A stretch of DNA of 64,000 bases, from positions 1,550,001 to 1,614,000 of the forward strand of contig CAVVAR010000012.1 in NCBI GenBank assembly GCA_963746315.1, given 5' to 3'. A program made the position numbers and the translations under genes. Below are positions 19,027-27,478 of this stretch, one piece after another. This DNA is from Ga0077555 sp963746315 (GTDB taxonomy: Bacteria; Pseudomonadota; Alphaproteobacteria; Rhizobiales; Hyphomicrobiaceae). The notes beneath the pieces are model-generated. The model made no database searches. It worked only from the letters and a program-made list of their open reading frames with translations, and was not told the DNA's origin. The number at the start of each line of letters is the position of its first letter. Positions within the stretch are counted from its first letter, which is position 1.

Positions 19027-19875
19027 ATGGCCGAGTGGATCGAAACCTATCGCGGAGTGGTCAGCGCCTGGGAGTGCGACATCGTCGAGCATTTCACGAT
19101 CGCCTACTACTTCGAGAAGTTTGCCGACGCGTCGCGCAACTTCGTCGAGCTGATCGGCGAGGGCGAAGCGCTGTCATCCCAGGTCGGTACGGACCCGTCG
19201 CGCCTCGTCACCACGTTCCAGGCGGAGCTTCGCGCGGGCGCCGCCTTCCACATGATGAGCGCCGTGACCGCCATTGACGAGACCAGGCTGCGGATCGGTC
19301 ATCAGGTCGTCGACACCACCACCGGCAAGACGATCACTTGGCTGGCCGAGAGAATAGCGCTGCCCTCCGCCATCACCGAGGCCACGCGCAAGCGGCTGGC
19401 GTCGCTCGTCGTCGAATGGCCCGGCCCGGAGGTTGCCCCTCCCGCGCCGTTGCCTCCGTCCAAGGGAGCGCTCACTGGTCGCGACCGCGTCAAGCCATGG
19501 GAGGTCGACGAGCGCCAGCATCTGTCCCTTTCCGACCACGTGCACCGGTTCTCGGCGGCGGGTATGCATTTCCTTACCTCGGTCGGCATGACGGGCGGCT
19601 ACATGCATGCCAACCGTCGCGGGTTCTCCACGTTCCTGCTCGATGTCGAGCTGATCTCCGCGGCTCGCGTCGGCGAGCGCATCGACGTCCGCACCGCCGT
19701 TGCTCAGATCGGCAACACCTCGATGCGCTACGTGCATCGCATGAGCGGATCGGACGGCCGCGACATCGCCACCATGGTGCAGGCCGGCGTCCAGCTCGAT
19801 CTGGATGCCCGCCGCCCGACGCCATTCCCTGCCGAGATCAGGGATCGCGTAGCGCCACTGATACCCAAGTCCTGA
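19027..19875 (+). CDS. Two-hot-dog-fold protein, probable thioester hydrolase
   Basis: A 282-residue protein with two hot-dog halves: an N-terminal one with ECDIVEHFTIAYYFEKFADAS and a C-terminal one starting EVDERQHLSLSDHVHRFSAAG. Both resemble the 4-hydroxybenzoyl-CoA thioesterase / acyl-ACP thioesterase arrangement, with an Asp or Glu before a His-hydrophobic-Tyr/Val helix. The likely action is hydrolysis of an acyl-CoA or binding of one. GGGAG precedes the ATG. Its neighbours are the peptide-type ABC ATPase upstream and a CoA-transferase downstream, which supports a CoA-thioester substrate. The exact substrate is unknown. Confidence 0.75.
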   Translation: MAEWIETYRGVVSAWECDIVEHFTIAYYFEKFADASRNFVELIGEGEALSSQVGTDPSRLVTTFQAELRAGAAFHMMSAVTAIDETRLRIGHQVVDTTTGKTITWLAERIALPSAITEATRKRLASLVVEWPGPEVAPPAPLPPSKGALTGRDRVKPWEVDERQHLSLSDHVHRFSAAGMHFLTSVGMTGGYMHANRRGFSTFLLDVELISAARVGERIDVRTAVAQIGNTSMRYVHRMSGSDGRDIATMVQAGVQLDLDARRPTPFPAEIRDRVAPLIPKS

Positions 19876-19902
19876 GCACGCACCCTTGAACGGAGGAGCT
19901 TC

Positions 19903-21120
19903 ATGACCACGCAACCGCACGGGCCCCTGCAGGGCGTCAAGGTCGTCTCCTGCTCGACGGCGCAAGCGGGCACGGTGCCCTACATGCTGATGGCCGATCT
20001 GGGCGCGGAGGTGATCAAGATCGAGACGCCCAATGGCGGCGACAACTCGCGAACCATGTCGATCCTCCCCGGTTTGCCGAGCTCGTTCTTCGAGACCAAC
20101 AATCGCGGCGTGAAGAGCGTCACGCTCAACCTCAAAAGTGCGGAAGGCCAGGCGATCCTGAAGAAGCTCGTCGCCCGCGCCGATATCTTCGGACAGAACT
20201 TCCGGCCCGGCGCCGCCGAGAAGAATGGCTTTGGCTACGAGGAGCTGAGCAAGGTCAATCCTAAGCTGGTCTACATTTCTATTTCGGGCTACGGCCCGGA
20301 CGGCCCGAACGCGCATCTGCCCGGCACCGACTCGATGGCGCAGGCGCTGGGCGGCATCGCGCAAGCCTACGCCACGCCCGGCCAGCCGATGAAGACCGGC
20401 ATCGCCTCGGTCGCCGACGAGACCTGCGCTTTCCTTGCGTTCGGTGGAGCGCTGGCGGCGCTCACCCACGCGCGCACGACCGGGCAGGGCCAGAAGGTCG
20501 AGCTGTCTCTGCTCGGCGGTATCGTTCGCCTGCTCGGCTGGACGTTCCAGACGACGATGTGGCGCGGCACCGACCCGGTCACGGGACAGGCCCGCGTCGC
20601 CGGCACGAAAGAGCGCCCGGCCATGTCGGCCTCGTTCAACGATAGCGACGGCAAGCCCTTCGTCTTCCAGTTGGCGCGCGACCAGTGGAAGGAGGCGATG
20701 ACGTCGCTCGGTTTCTACGACCGGATCACCGAGGCGGGCTTCGGGCATCTGGGCGTCGCCATGGAATCCGACGCCAAGCGCGAGGAGTTGCTGGCGTTGC
20801 TCGGGCGTCTGTTCGCGGCGGGATCGCGGGAGGAGTGGGTGTCGAAGCTGCGTGCCGGCGATATCGTCTCGGCCCCGATCAACACCATGCTCGAGGCGGC
20901 CGTCGATCCGGATGTCGTCGCCAACGGCTATGTCGCCGAGATGGATTATCCCGAGCACGGCAAGCGCCTCAAGGTGCATGGCACGCCCTGGAAATTCTCC
21001 GAGACACCCGCCAAGATCGGCGTCGCCCCGAAGCTCGGCGAGCACAACGACGAGGTGCTGACGAGCCTCGGATACAGCCAGGCGGACATCGCGGGGTTCC
21101 GGGAGCGGAAAGCAATCTGA
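19903..21120 (+). CDS. CaiB/BaiF-type CoA-transferase (family III)
   Basis: A 405-residue family III CoA-transferase. The N-terminal GVKVVSCSTAQAGTVPYMLMADLGAEVIKIE (in two segments, ending in the CoA-site LGAEVIKIE) and the loop PNAHLPGTDSMAQALGG, holding the expected catalytic Asp near residue 143, are clear. Members move CoA between carboxylic acids such as formate/oxalate, carnitine/crotonobetaine and aromatic acids. GGAGG lies before the ATG. Its stop overlaps the start of the acyl-CoA dehydrogenase (TGATG), so the two are translationally coupled and probably act in sequence on one acid. Confidence 0.9.
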   Translation: MTTQPHGPLQGVKVVSCSTAQAGTVPYMLMADLGAEVIKIETPNGGDNSRTMSILPGLPSSFFETNNRGVKSVTLNLKSAEGQAILKKLVARADIFGQNFRPGAAEKNGFGYEELSKVNPKLVYISISGYGPDGPNAHLPGTDSMAQALGGIAQAYATPGQPMKTGIASVADETCAFLAFGGALAALTHARTTGQGQKVELSLLGGIVRLLGWTFQTTMWRGTDPVTGQARVAGTKERPAMSASFNDSDGKPFVFQLARDQWKEAMTSLGFYDRITEAGFGHLGVAMESDAKREELLALLGRLFAAGSREEWVSKLRAGDIVSAPINTMLEAAVDPDVVANGYVAEMDYPEHGKRLKVHGTPWKFSETPAKIGVAPKLGEHNDEVLTSLGYSQADIAGFRERKAI

Positions 21121-22271
21121 TGATGGACCCTACCCTGCCCGACGAGCTGCGCTCGATCCAGGAGACGGCTCGACGTTTCGCGGCGGAAAAAATCGCGCCC
21201 GGCTACATGGCACGCGAGGCGGAGGCACGGATCGACCGCGCCCTCATCCGCGAGATCGGGGCACTGGGCCTGATCGCGCCGGAGATCCCAGAATCGCTCG
21301 GTGGGTTGGGCCTGCCGAGCCTGACCAGCGGGCTCATCGCCGAGGCGATCGGTTATGCCGATCCGAACGTCGCCTACTTGCAGATCCTCGGCTCGCTCAA
21401 CGCCAAGTTCATCGCCAGTCATGCGTCGCCCGATCTGGCCCGCGAGTGGCTGCCGCGTCTCGTCGGTGGCGAGGTCGTGGTGTCGCTGGGTTTGACCGAG
21501 CCCCGCGGCGGATCTGATGCCGCCAACCTCGTTCTATCCGCCCGACGCGACGGCGACCGCTACATCCTGAAGGGCGAGAAATCGTCGATCAGCATGGCCG
21601 ACCAGTCCGACGCCATCGTGCTGTTCGCCCGATCGGGGCCGGTCGAGGCGAGGGGGCGTGGCGTCAGCGCCTTCCTCATTCCGATGTGCACGCCAGGGAT
21701 AACCACGCAGCGCTACCGCGATCTCGGCAGCCATGCGGTCGGCCGCTGCTCGATCTTCTTCGACGATGTCATCGTGCCGGCAGCTTGGCGCCTTGCGGAG
21801 GAAGGTCAGGGCTTCGTGCAGGTGATGCAGGGCTTCGACTTCTCGCGCGCGTTGATAGGGCTGCAGGTGCTGGGCGCGGCACAAGCCTCGCTCGACGAGT
21901 CGTGGGTCTATACCCAGCAGCGTGAGGCCTTCGGCGCGCCGCTCTCCCGCAACCAGGGCGTAACCTTCCCGCTGGCCGAAGCCGAGACCATGGTCGCGGC
22001 GGCGCGCCAGCTCTGCTATCACACGCTGCGCCTGAAGGACGCTGGCCTGCCTCACACCGCCGAGGCAGCCATGTGCAAATGGCTCGGGCCCAAGACAGCC
22101 GTCGATGTCATCCACCAGTGCCTGCTGACCCACGGGCACTACGGCTGGTCGCTCGACCTGCCGCACCAGCAGCGGCTGCGCGACGTCATGGGCCTCGAGA
22201 TCGGCGACGGCACCGCCCAGATCATGAAGATGATCATTTCCCGCGAGCGGCTGGGGAATTGCGGGAGATGA
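21120..22271 (+). CDS. Acyl-CoA dehydrogenase
   Basis: A 383-residue flavoprotein oxidising an acyl-CoA to the enoyl-CoA. Family marks are GLTEPRGGSDAANL (FAD/substrate loop), WVYTQQREAFGAPLSRNQGV in the C-terminal helical domain, and the final LEIGDGTAQIMKMIISRERLG. The overall pattern recalls cyclohexane-carboxyl-CoA dehydrogenases (AliB type), but I cannot confirm it without a search. The start overlaps the CoA-transferase stop by one base; a second ATG lies one codon later. A terminator-like hairpin follows before the convergent hydratase gene. Confidence 0.9.
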   Translation: MMDPTLPDELRSIQETARRFAAEKIAPGYMAREAEARIDRALIREIGALGLIAPEIPESLGGLGLPSLTSGLIAEAIGYADPNVAYLQILGSLNAKFIASHASPDLAREWLPRLVGGEVVVSLGLTEPRGGSDAANLVLSARRDGDRYILKGEKSSISMADQSDAIVLFARSGPVEARGRGVSAFLIPMCTPGITTQRYRDLGSHAVGRCSIFFDDVIVPAAWRLAEEGQGFVQVMQGFDFSRALIGLQVLGAAQASLDESWVYTQQREAFGAPLSRNQGVTFPLAEAETMVAAARQLCYHTLRLKDAGLPHTAEAAMCKWLGPKTAVDVIHQCLLTHGHYGWSLDLPHQQRLRDVMGLEIGDGTAQIMKMIISRERLGNCGR

Positions 22272-22290
22272 GCCAAGTGGCGATCTCGGA

Positions 22291-22320
22291 GTGCCCGCGT
22301 CCAAGTTGAACGCGGGCGCT
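22291..22320. terminator. Hairpin between convergent genes
   Basis: A GC-rich stem (GTGCCCGCG / CGCGGGCGC, one mismatch, 11-base loop) lies in the 59-base gap between the acyl-CoA dehydrogenase and the convergent enoyl-CoA hydratase gene. There is no clear U-tract, so it is a likely but not certain bidirectional terminator. Confidence 0.5.
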
Positions 22321-22330
22321 CGTCGTATGG

Positions 22331-23128
22331 CTACTTCTTCTCAAGCCCCGGCATCCGGTAGCGATCCTCCGGATCGAGCCAGCCTTTGAAGTCGGGCTTG
22401 CGCTTGGCGGCGAACGCAGCGCGGCTCTCGATCAGGTCGGACTTGTCGCCGTGCTCGTGCAGCTTGTTGGCAAGCTCCTTGTGCGCGTTCGATGGCTCGG
22501 GGCGCATCAAGCGCATCATGTGCACGGTGTTGACGCGCGACGCCGGCGGAAGCGTCAGCATGTGCTCGGCCATCTTGATCGCGGTCGGGATCAGCTCGGC
22601 CTGCGGCGCGATGCGGTTGATGAAGCCCACCTGATGGAAGCGCTCGGCGGTGAACCGGAACCCGAGCGCCATTTCCATCGCGATCGGGTACGGCACGTTG
22701 GCGAGATGGCCGTGATTGTAGCCGCCGAGCAGCCAGCGCTTGGCCTCGCTCACCTCGAACACGGCCTCCGGCACCGCGACGCGCAGATCGGTGCGTTCGA
22801 CCAGCATGAAGCCGCCGCCCATGGCGAAGCCGTTGACGGCCGCGATCACGGGCTTCTCGAGCGTGCCCTCCATGAAAGGATCGGGGATCGAGGGGCGCGT
22901 TCCGCCGGGTTTTTTCGCGGCGAGCGACTCCTTCATGTCCTCGCCCGCGCAGAAGCCGCGGCCCGTGCCGGTGAAGATCGCGACCTCCAGCTCCTTCGAG
23001 TGGCGGAACTCGGTCCAGGTCTCGGCGAGCATCTGGCGCATCTCGGTGTTGAGTGCGTTCAAGCTCTCCGGCCGGTTCATGCGCACGACGAGGATCTGTC
23101 CGTGCCGCTCGGTCTCGACGACAGCCAT
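22331..23128 (-). CDS. Enoyl-CoA hydratase/isomerase family protein
   Basis: A 265-residue crotonase-fold protein. Oxyanion-hole elements are GRGFCAGEDMKE and VIAAVNGFAMGGGFML. The region where catalytic Glu residues usually lie reads PEAVFEVSEAKRWLLGG, so the reaction (hydratase, isomerase or hydrolase) cannot be set with confidence. It would take the enoyl-CoA made by the neighbouring dehydrogenase. AAAGG precedes the ATG. It is the last of four minus-strand genes (ligase, DsbA-fold isomerase, esterase, hydratase) facing the CoA-transferase pair. Confidence 0.88.
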   Translation of the reverse strand: MAVVETERHGQILVVRMNRPESLNALNTEMRQMLAETWTEFRHSKELEVAIFTGTGRGFCAGEDMKESLAAKKPGGTRPSIPDPFMEGTLEKPVIAAVNGFAMGGGFMLVERTDLRVAVPEAVFEVSEAKRWLLGGYNHGHLANVPYPIAMEMALGFRFTAERFHQVGFINRIAPQAELIPTAIKMAEHMLTLPPASRVNTVHMMRLMRPEPSNAHKELANKLHEHGDKSDLIESRAAFAAKRKPDFKGWLDPEDRYRMPGLEKK

Positions 23129-23169
23129 GGGGTTGCCTTTCTACATGTGGGTATGGGATGGGCCTGCGA

Positions 23170-24120
23170 TCAGACGAGATGATCTCGCATGCGGCGCGCG
23201 ATCAACGCCAGCATGTCGCGCGAGGTCTCGCTCTCCTTCGTCCAGCCGAGGAAGCCGTGCGGATGACCGGAAGCTTCGGAAACCTCCACCTCGATACCAG
23301 CGTCTTTCAGTCGCTTGGCATAGGCAAGCCCTTCGTCGACCAGCGGGTCGAGACCGGCAAGGATGACGAGGGCAGGGGGCTGTCCTGCGACGGACGGCGC
23401 CAGCAGCGGCGAGGCGCGAGGGTCCGTCGCCTGCCCTCCGTCGGCGAGATACATGTCGATATAGGCCCGCATGCGAGCCTCGGTCAGCGGATAGCCGGTG
23501 CCGAGGTCCTTGTAGGACGGCTGCGAGCAGGTCAGGTCGGTGACGGGGTAGACCAGAACCTGGAAGCGCAACGCACCGTCGAGCTCCGGTGCCAGCGCCA
23601 GTGCCGCTGCGATGGCGAGGTTGCCCCCCGCGCTGTCTCCGCCGATCGCGAGCCGCCGCGTATCGATGCCGTTCTCGCCCCCCTTGCGCGCCACCCACCG
23701 CATGACCGCAATCGTGTCGTCCAGGCCGGCTGGAAACTTGTGCTCGGGTGCGAGCCGATAGTCGACCGAAACCACGACCACGCCCGCGTCCCGGCAAATG
23801 GTGCGGCAGACCGTGTCGGCCATGTCGAGATCACCGACAACGAACCCGCCGCCGTGGGCGTGGACGTAGCCAGGCCTCACCCGGTCCGCGCTCGCCGCCG
23901 GCCAGTAGATGCGCACGGGCACCTTGCATCCGTCGGCATCGACGATGCGGTTGTCGACCCTCCCCACGGACGGTGGAGGCGCCGCGAGACGCGCGTTCCG
24001 ACGTTTGGCGAAGGCGCGCATCTGCGGGACAGGCACCGGCGGCACGACGTCGTTGTCGAGCTCGGCGATGATCTCCATGATGCGCTGGGCTTCGTCGGCT
24101 AAGGGCGCGATTTTCCGCAT
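23170..24120 (-). CDS. Alpha/beta hydrolase, hormone-sensitive-lipase family esterase
   Basis: A 316-residue esterase. The oxyanion-hole motif is HAHGGGF, the nucleophile elbow is GGDSAGGN (Ser), the acid is probably the Asp in LAGLDPLVDEG, and the base is the His in GHPHGFLG. Short-chain acyl esters or lactones are usual substrates. The start at 24120 is supported by a GGGGGAG ribosome site; a Met 16 codons upstream lacks one. It lies between the hydratase and the isomerase-like gene, suggesting ester or lactone opening in the same pathway. Confidence 0.88.
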   Translation of the reverse strand: MRKIAPLADEAQRIMEIIAELDNDVVPPVPVPQMRAFAKRRNARLAAPPPSVGRVDNRIVDADGCKVPVRIYWPAASADRVRPGYVHAHGGGFVVGDLDMADTVCRTICRDAGVVVVSVDYRLAPEHKFPAGLDDTIAVMRWVARKGGENGIDTRRLAIGGDSAGGNLAIAAALALAPELDGALRFQVLVYPVTDLTCSQPSYKDLGTGYPLTEARMRAYIDMYLADGGQATDPRASPLLAPSVAGQPPALVILAGLDPLVDEGLAYAKRLKDAGIEVEVSEASGHPHGFLGWTKESETSRDMLALIARRMRDHLV

Positions 24121-24201
24121 GGGCGTCTCCCCCGGATGATCGTGTTGGGACCAAACGGAGTATGACACCCAAGTTTCCGGGGAGGCGAGCCCATTTGCGG
24201 T

Positions 24202-24840
24202 TCACGCTGTCCGGTGGGTATTGCCCGACAGGATTTCGCGGATGCGAGGTAGATGCTCGCGTCCCCAATAGAGATCGCCGTCCTCGAGTACAAAGCTCGG
24301 CACGCCGAAGACCCCGGACGCCTCGGCGTCGAGCTGGACTTGCTTCAGGCTCCGTTGGCCCTCGCCCGTCGCGTAGTCGCCAAAGGCCGACCCATCGGCA
24401 CCACACCGATCGAGCAATGCGCTCAGGACGGCGACATCCTCGATGTCGAGATCACGCCGCCAGAACCGCTCGAAAACCTCGTCGTGGTAGGCGCGCAGCA
24501 CGTCCTGCCGCTTGGCATAGAGAAGGCCGATGTTGGCCAGCGAGGAGTCCCAGATTTTCTGCGTTCCGCGGATGGTGAGGCCTCTGAGGTTGGCCTCGCG
24601 GCGACAGTCCATGTAGCTGTACTTGACGCGACGCCACTGGTGCGCGTTACGGCTTTCCTCGAGCACGGTTCCGTCGGCATTCAGCCGCGCGCTGCCGAGA
24701 TAGGCCGGAATGTCGAGCGTATAGGGCAGCCAGTCGATGACCGCCCCCGTCTCGCGCTCGAGATCGTAGACGAGATCCTTGGCGAGATAGGCGTAGGGGC
24801 TTTTGTAGTCCGTGTAGACTTTGATGGTCGCGCTGGTCAT
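24202..24840 (-). CDS. DsbA-family protein, 2-hydroxychromene-2-carboxylate isomerase type
   Basis: A 212-residue thioredoxin/DsbA-fold protein without a CxxC: the active-site position reads YTDYKSPYAYLAKD, the Ser-Pro-Tyr form seen in glutathione-dependent HCCA isomerase and GST-kappa proteins. The C-terminal GVFGVPSFVLEDGDLYWGR block is also typical. Known members isomerise an aromatic-degradation intermediate, so an aromatic or cyclic substrate is a reasonable inference. Its ATG overlaps the stop of the acyl-CoA ligase (ATGA), so the two are co-translated. Confidence 0.82.
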   Translation of the reverse strand: MTSATIKVYTDYKSPYAYLAKDLVYDLERETGAVIDWLPYTLDIPAYLGSARLNADGTVLEESRNAHQWRRVKYSYMDCRREANLRGLTIRGTQKIWDSSLANIGLLYAKRQDVLRAYHDEVFERFWRRDLDIEDVAVLSALLDRCGADGSAFGDYATGEGQRSLKQVQLDAEASGVFGVPSFVLEDGDLYWGREHLPRIREILSGNTHRTA

Positions 24841-26429
24841 CGGTTGCCTTCGCGCTCGGGGTGTTGGCGATCGAGGACCCGGCCGGTACCGTGGCCCGAT
24901 CTTAGCAGGTATTTCTGGATCTTCTGGCTCGGTGTCTTCGGCATTTCATTTCGGAATTCGATGTAGCGCGGCACCCAGAAGCGCGGCATGTGCTGCTCGG
25001 CGAAAGCCCACAGTTCCTCAGCCTGCACCGCGGCCCCGTCGCGGAGCACGACGACGGCTTTCACCTCGTCCTCGCCAAGCTCCGACGGCTCGGCGACGAC
25101 GGCGCATTCGAGGATGGCCGGGTGCTTGTTGAGCACGGCCTCGACCTCGGAAGAGGAGATGTTCTCGCCGCGCCGGCGAATGGCGTCTTTCTTCCGGTCG
25201 ACGAAATAGAAATAGCCGTCGGCATCGACCCTGGCGTTGTCGCCCGTGTGGAACCACAAGTTCCGAAACGCGCCGGCAGTCGCCTCCGGGTCGTTGTAGT
25301 AGGCGGTGAGCATGGCGAACGGCCGCTTCGGGCGGACCAGGATCTCGCCGACCTCGCCGTTCGGCACAGGCGCGTCGTGCGCGTCGGCGAGCACAACCTC
25401 GAATGTCGCCGGGTTGACCGTGCCGCACGATCCGGACTTTCGCAGGCCGCCCGGCGGGGTCATCGTCACGACCCCGGTTTCCGTTGCGCCATAGACCTCC
25501 ACGATACGGCAGTTGAATCTCGCCTCGAACGCCGGATCCACTTTCGCGAAGTAGAAGCGCCGCGCGGGCTGCTCGGCATCGTCCGGCCTGGCCGGCTGCT
25601 TCATCAGGATCGGCACCATCGAGAAGATGCCGTGCGCCACGTCGGCATCGTAGCGGCGTACGTCGTCCCAGAACCGGGAAGCCGAGAAGCGCGGCGCGAA
25701 GGCAATGGTCCCGCCGTTGAGCATCGCCGGAACGACGCCGAGCCATGAGGCGACCGCATGGAACAGGGGCATGCAGGAGTAGATCGTCTGTCCGGCGGCG
25801 TAGTCGGTGGCGGTGATCCAGTCGCGAGCAAAAGTGACGACATGGGCATGGCTCGCGAGAACCCCCTTCGATGGACCGGTCGTACCCGATGTAAAGCTGA
25901 TCGCGAGCGGGTCGGAAGCTGCAATCCCGATAGCCGGATCGCGGTCGGAGGCGCTCATGACATCGGCGAGTGTGGTGATTGCGATATCGCCGCCCATACG
26001 CGCCGGCTGCCCTGGCATCGCACGTGTCAGGATGACGTGCCGCAGCTTTGGCAAATGAGCAGCTGCAACTTGCAGCCGATCGACGTACGCCGGGTCGATC
26101 ACAATATGCGTCACGTCGGCCTTGGCGAGCTGGTACGCGAGAATATCGCCCTTGTAGTCCGTATTGACGGGCACGTAGACGGCCCCTGCGCGCGCCGTGC
26201 CGAGCCACGCGTCCACAAAAGCCAATGAGTTGCCGGCCATTATGGCCACCTTGGCGTCACGTCCGGCGCCCAATGCCGCGAGCCCGTTGGCTGTGCGGTT
26301 GGCCGCCAGATGGGTTTCAGCAAAGCTGCGCTCGACATGATCGAACCGCAGTAGCGTGCGATCGCCATGCCGATCTGCCGCCGCGCGCAGGATGTCGCCG
26401 AGAACCATCTCGTGAGATATGAGTGTCAT
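24837..26429 (-). CDS. AMP-forming acyl-CoA ligase (ANL superfamily)
   Basis: A 530-residue ligase that adenylates a carboxylic acid and transfers it to CoA. Motifs in order: the P-loop ISFTSGTTGPSKGVLASH, the VEVYGATETGVVTM region, GDNARVDADGYFYFVDRKKD and the C-terminal catalytic Lys end TPSQKIQKYLLR. It resembles carnitine/crotonobetaine-CoA ligases. The frame is open far upstream, but the first Met fitting the family is at 26429. It would activate the pathway's acid; the CoA-transferase is an alternative way in. Confidence 0.9.
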   Translation of the reverse strand: MTLISHEMVLGDILRAAADRHGDRTLLRFDHVERSFAETHLAANRTANGLAALGAGRDAKVAIMAGNSLAFVDAWLGTARAGAVYVPVNTDYKGDILAYQLAKADVTHIVIDPAYVDRLQVAAAHLPKLRHVILTRAMPGQPARMGGDIAITTLADVMSASDRDPAIGIAASDPLAISFTSGTTGPSKGVLASHAHVVTFARDWITATDYAAGQTIYSCMPLFHAVASWLGVVPAMLNGGTIAFAPRFSASRFWDDVRRYDADVAHGIFSMVPILMKQPARPDDAEQPARRFYFAKVDPAFEARFNCRIVEVYGATETGVVTMTPPGGLRKSGSCGTVNPATFEVVLADAHDAPVPNGEVGEILVRPKRPFAMLTAYYNDPEATAGAFRNLWFHTGDNARVDADGYFYFVDRKKDAIRRRGENISSSEVEAVLNKHPAILECAVVAEPSELGEDEVKAVVVLRDGAAVQAEELWAFAEQHMPRFWVPRYIEFRNEMPKTPSQKIQKYLLRSGHGTGRVLDRQHPEREGNR

Positions 26430-26594
26430 AGGCTTGTCGGTCGCTATGCGGGGTGCTCTTCGAGGCGCATGGTCGGCGAGAAACCGGCACTTGGCCGACC
26501 TGTGCTGATTGACGCTATGGACCACGGACGCCGAACGCTCCACAATCGGGGGTCGCGAGTCTAAGGCAGCTGGCCGTTTCAGAGCTGGCAGGGC

Positions 26595-27392
26595 ATGAGC
26601 AATACGATCAAGGCGAGCAGCACGATGGCAAGACCCGTGGTCGGTGTGATCGGCAACTCGCATATTGTCGAGAACCGGTTTCCGGCCCAGATCTGTGGCG
26701 AGAAGAACTTGCGGGCCGTCGCGGAGGTGGCCGGTGCGCTGCCGCTGGTCTTTGCGGGCGCTCCGGACATCACGGACGTCGCCGCGCTGCTCGACGTGGT
26801 CGACGGCATCCTGCTGACAGGGGCGCGCGCCAACGTCCATCCGACGCGTTTTCGGGCAGAGCCGAACATCAAGCACGAGCCGTATGATGAGCGCCGCGAT
26901 ACGGTCGCTCTGTCGCTCGTAGAGGCGTGCGTGGCGAAAGGCATCCCGATCTTCGGTATCTGCCGGGGCCTGCAGGAGATGAACGTCGCCATGGGCGGCT
27001 CGCTGCACCCCGAGATCCGTGAGCTGCCGGGCCGCATGAACCACCGGATGCCCCGCCTCGCGAATGGGGACATCCACCCCGACCCTACGGTCGTATTTGC
27101 CGACCGCCATGACGTGACGCTCGTTCCCGACGGTGTGTTCGCGCGCCTCCTCGGGCGAGAGACGATCCGTGTGAACTCGCTGCACGGACAGGGCGTCGAG
27201 GAGCCGGGCCCCCGGGTGGTGATCGAAGGGCTCGCCGACGACGGCACGGTCGAGGCGATCCGCATCGCCGATGCGCCGGCCTTCGCCTTGGGAGTCCAAT
27301 GGCACGCCGAGTACGACGCGGCGAAGAATCCGGTCAACCGTGTGCTGTTCCAGGAATTCGGCAAGGCGCTTGCGACGCACAAGCGAGCCTAG
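26595..27392 (+). CDS. Gamma-glutamyl-gamma-aminobutyrate hydrolase-type peptidase (C26)
   Basis: A 265-residue class I glutamine-amidotransferase-like hydrolase of the PuuD family. The nucleophile Cys lies in FGICRGLQEMNVAMGG and the His in GVQWHAEY; the Glu of the triad is expected two residues later. Members cleave gamma-glutamyl amides, as in putrescine breakdown. No other Puu gene is near, so the substrate is open. It is divergent from the acyl-CoA ligase with a 165-base shared upstream region. A Met at 26625 is an alternative start. Confidence 0.88.
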   Translation: MSNTIKASSTMARPVVGVIGNSHIVENRFPAQICGEKNLRAVAEVAGALPLVFAGAPDITDVAALLDVVDGILLTGARANVHPTRFRAEPNIKHEPYDERRDTVALSLVEACVAKGIPIFGICRGLQEMNVAMGGSLHPEIRELPGRMNHRMPRLANGDIHPDPTVVFADRHDVTLVPDGVFARLLGRETIRVNSLHGQGVEEPGPRVVIEGLADDGTVEAIRIADAPAFALGVQWHAEYDAAKNPVNRVLFQEFGKALATHKRA

Positions 27393-27424
27393 GCTCACAA
27401 CAGCGTTGGCGCGCAGCAACGAGA

Positions 27425-27455
27425 AAGGGCGAGACACGCGGAGTGTCTCGCCCTT
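27425..27455. terminator. Perfect-stem hairpin, likely bidirectional terminator
   Basis: A 13-base perfect inverted repeat (AAGGGCGAGACAC / GTGTCTCGCCCTT) with a five-base loop lies between the convergent PuuD-type and molybdenum-hydroxylase genes. A's precede and T's follow on the plus strand (cgtcattt), so it probably ends transcription from both sides. Confidence 0.7.
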
Positions 27456-27478
27456 CGTCATTTACAGGCCTTGGGGCC

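Noticed and set aside
24837..27461. Reading the acyl-CoA ligase as an 874-residue protein with an N-terminal extension
   Set aside because: The extra 344 residues are antisense to the PuuD-type gene and show no domain; the family begins near 26429.
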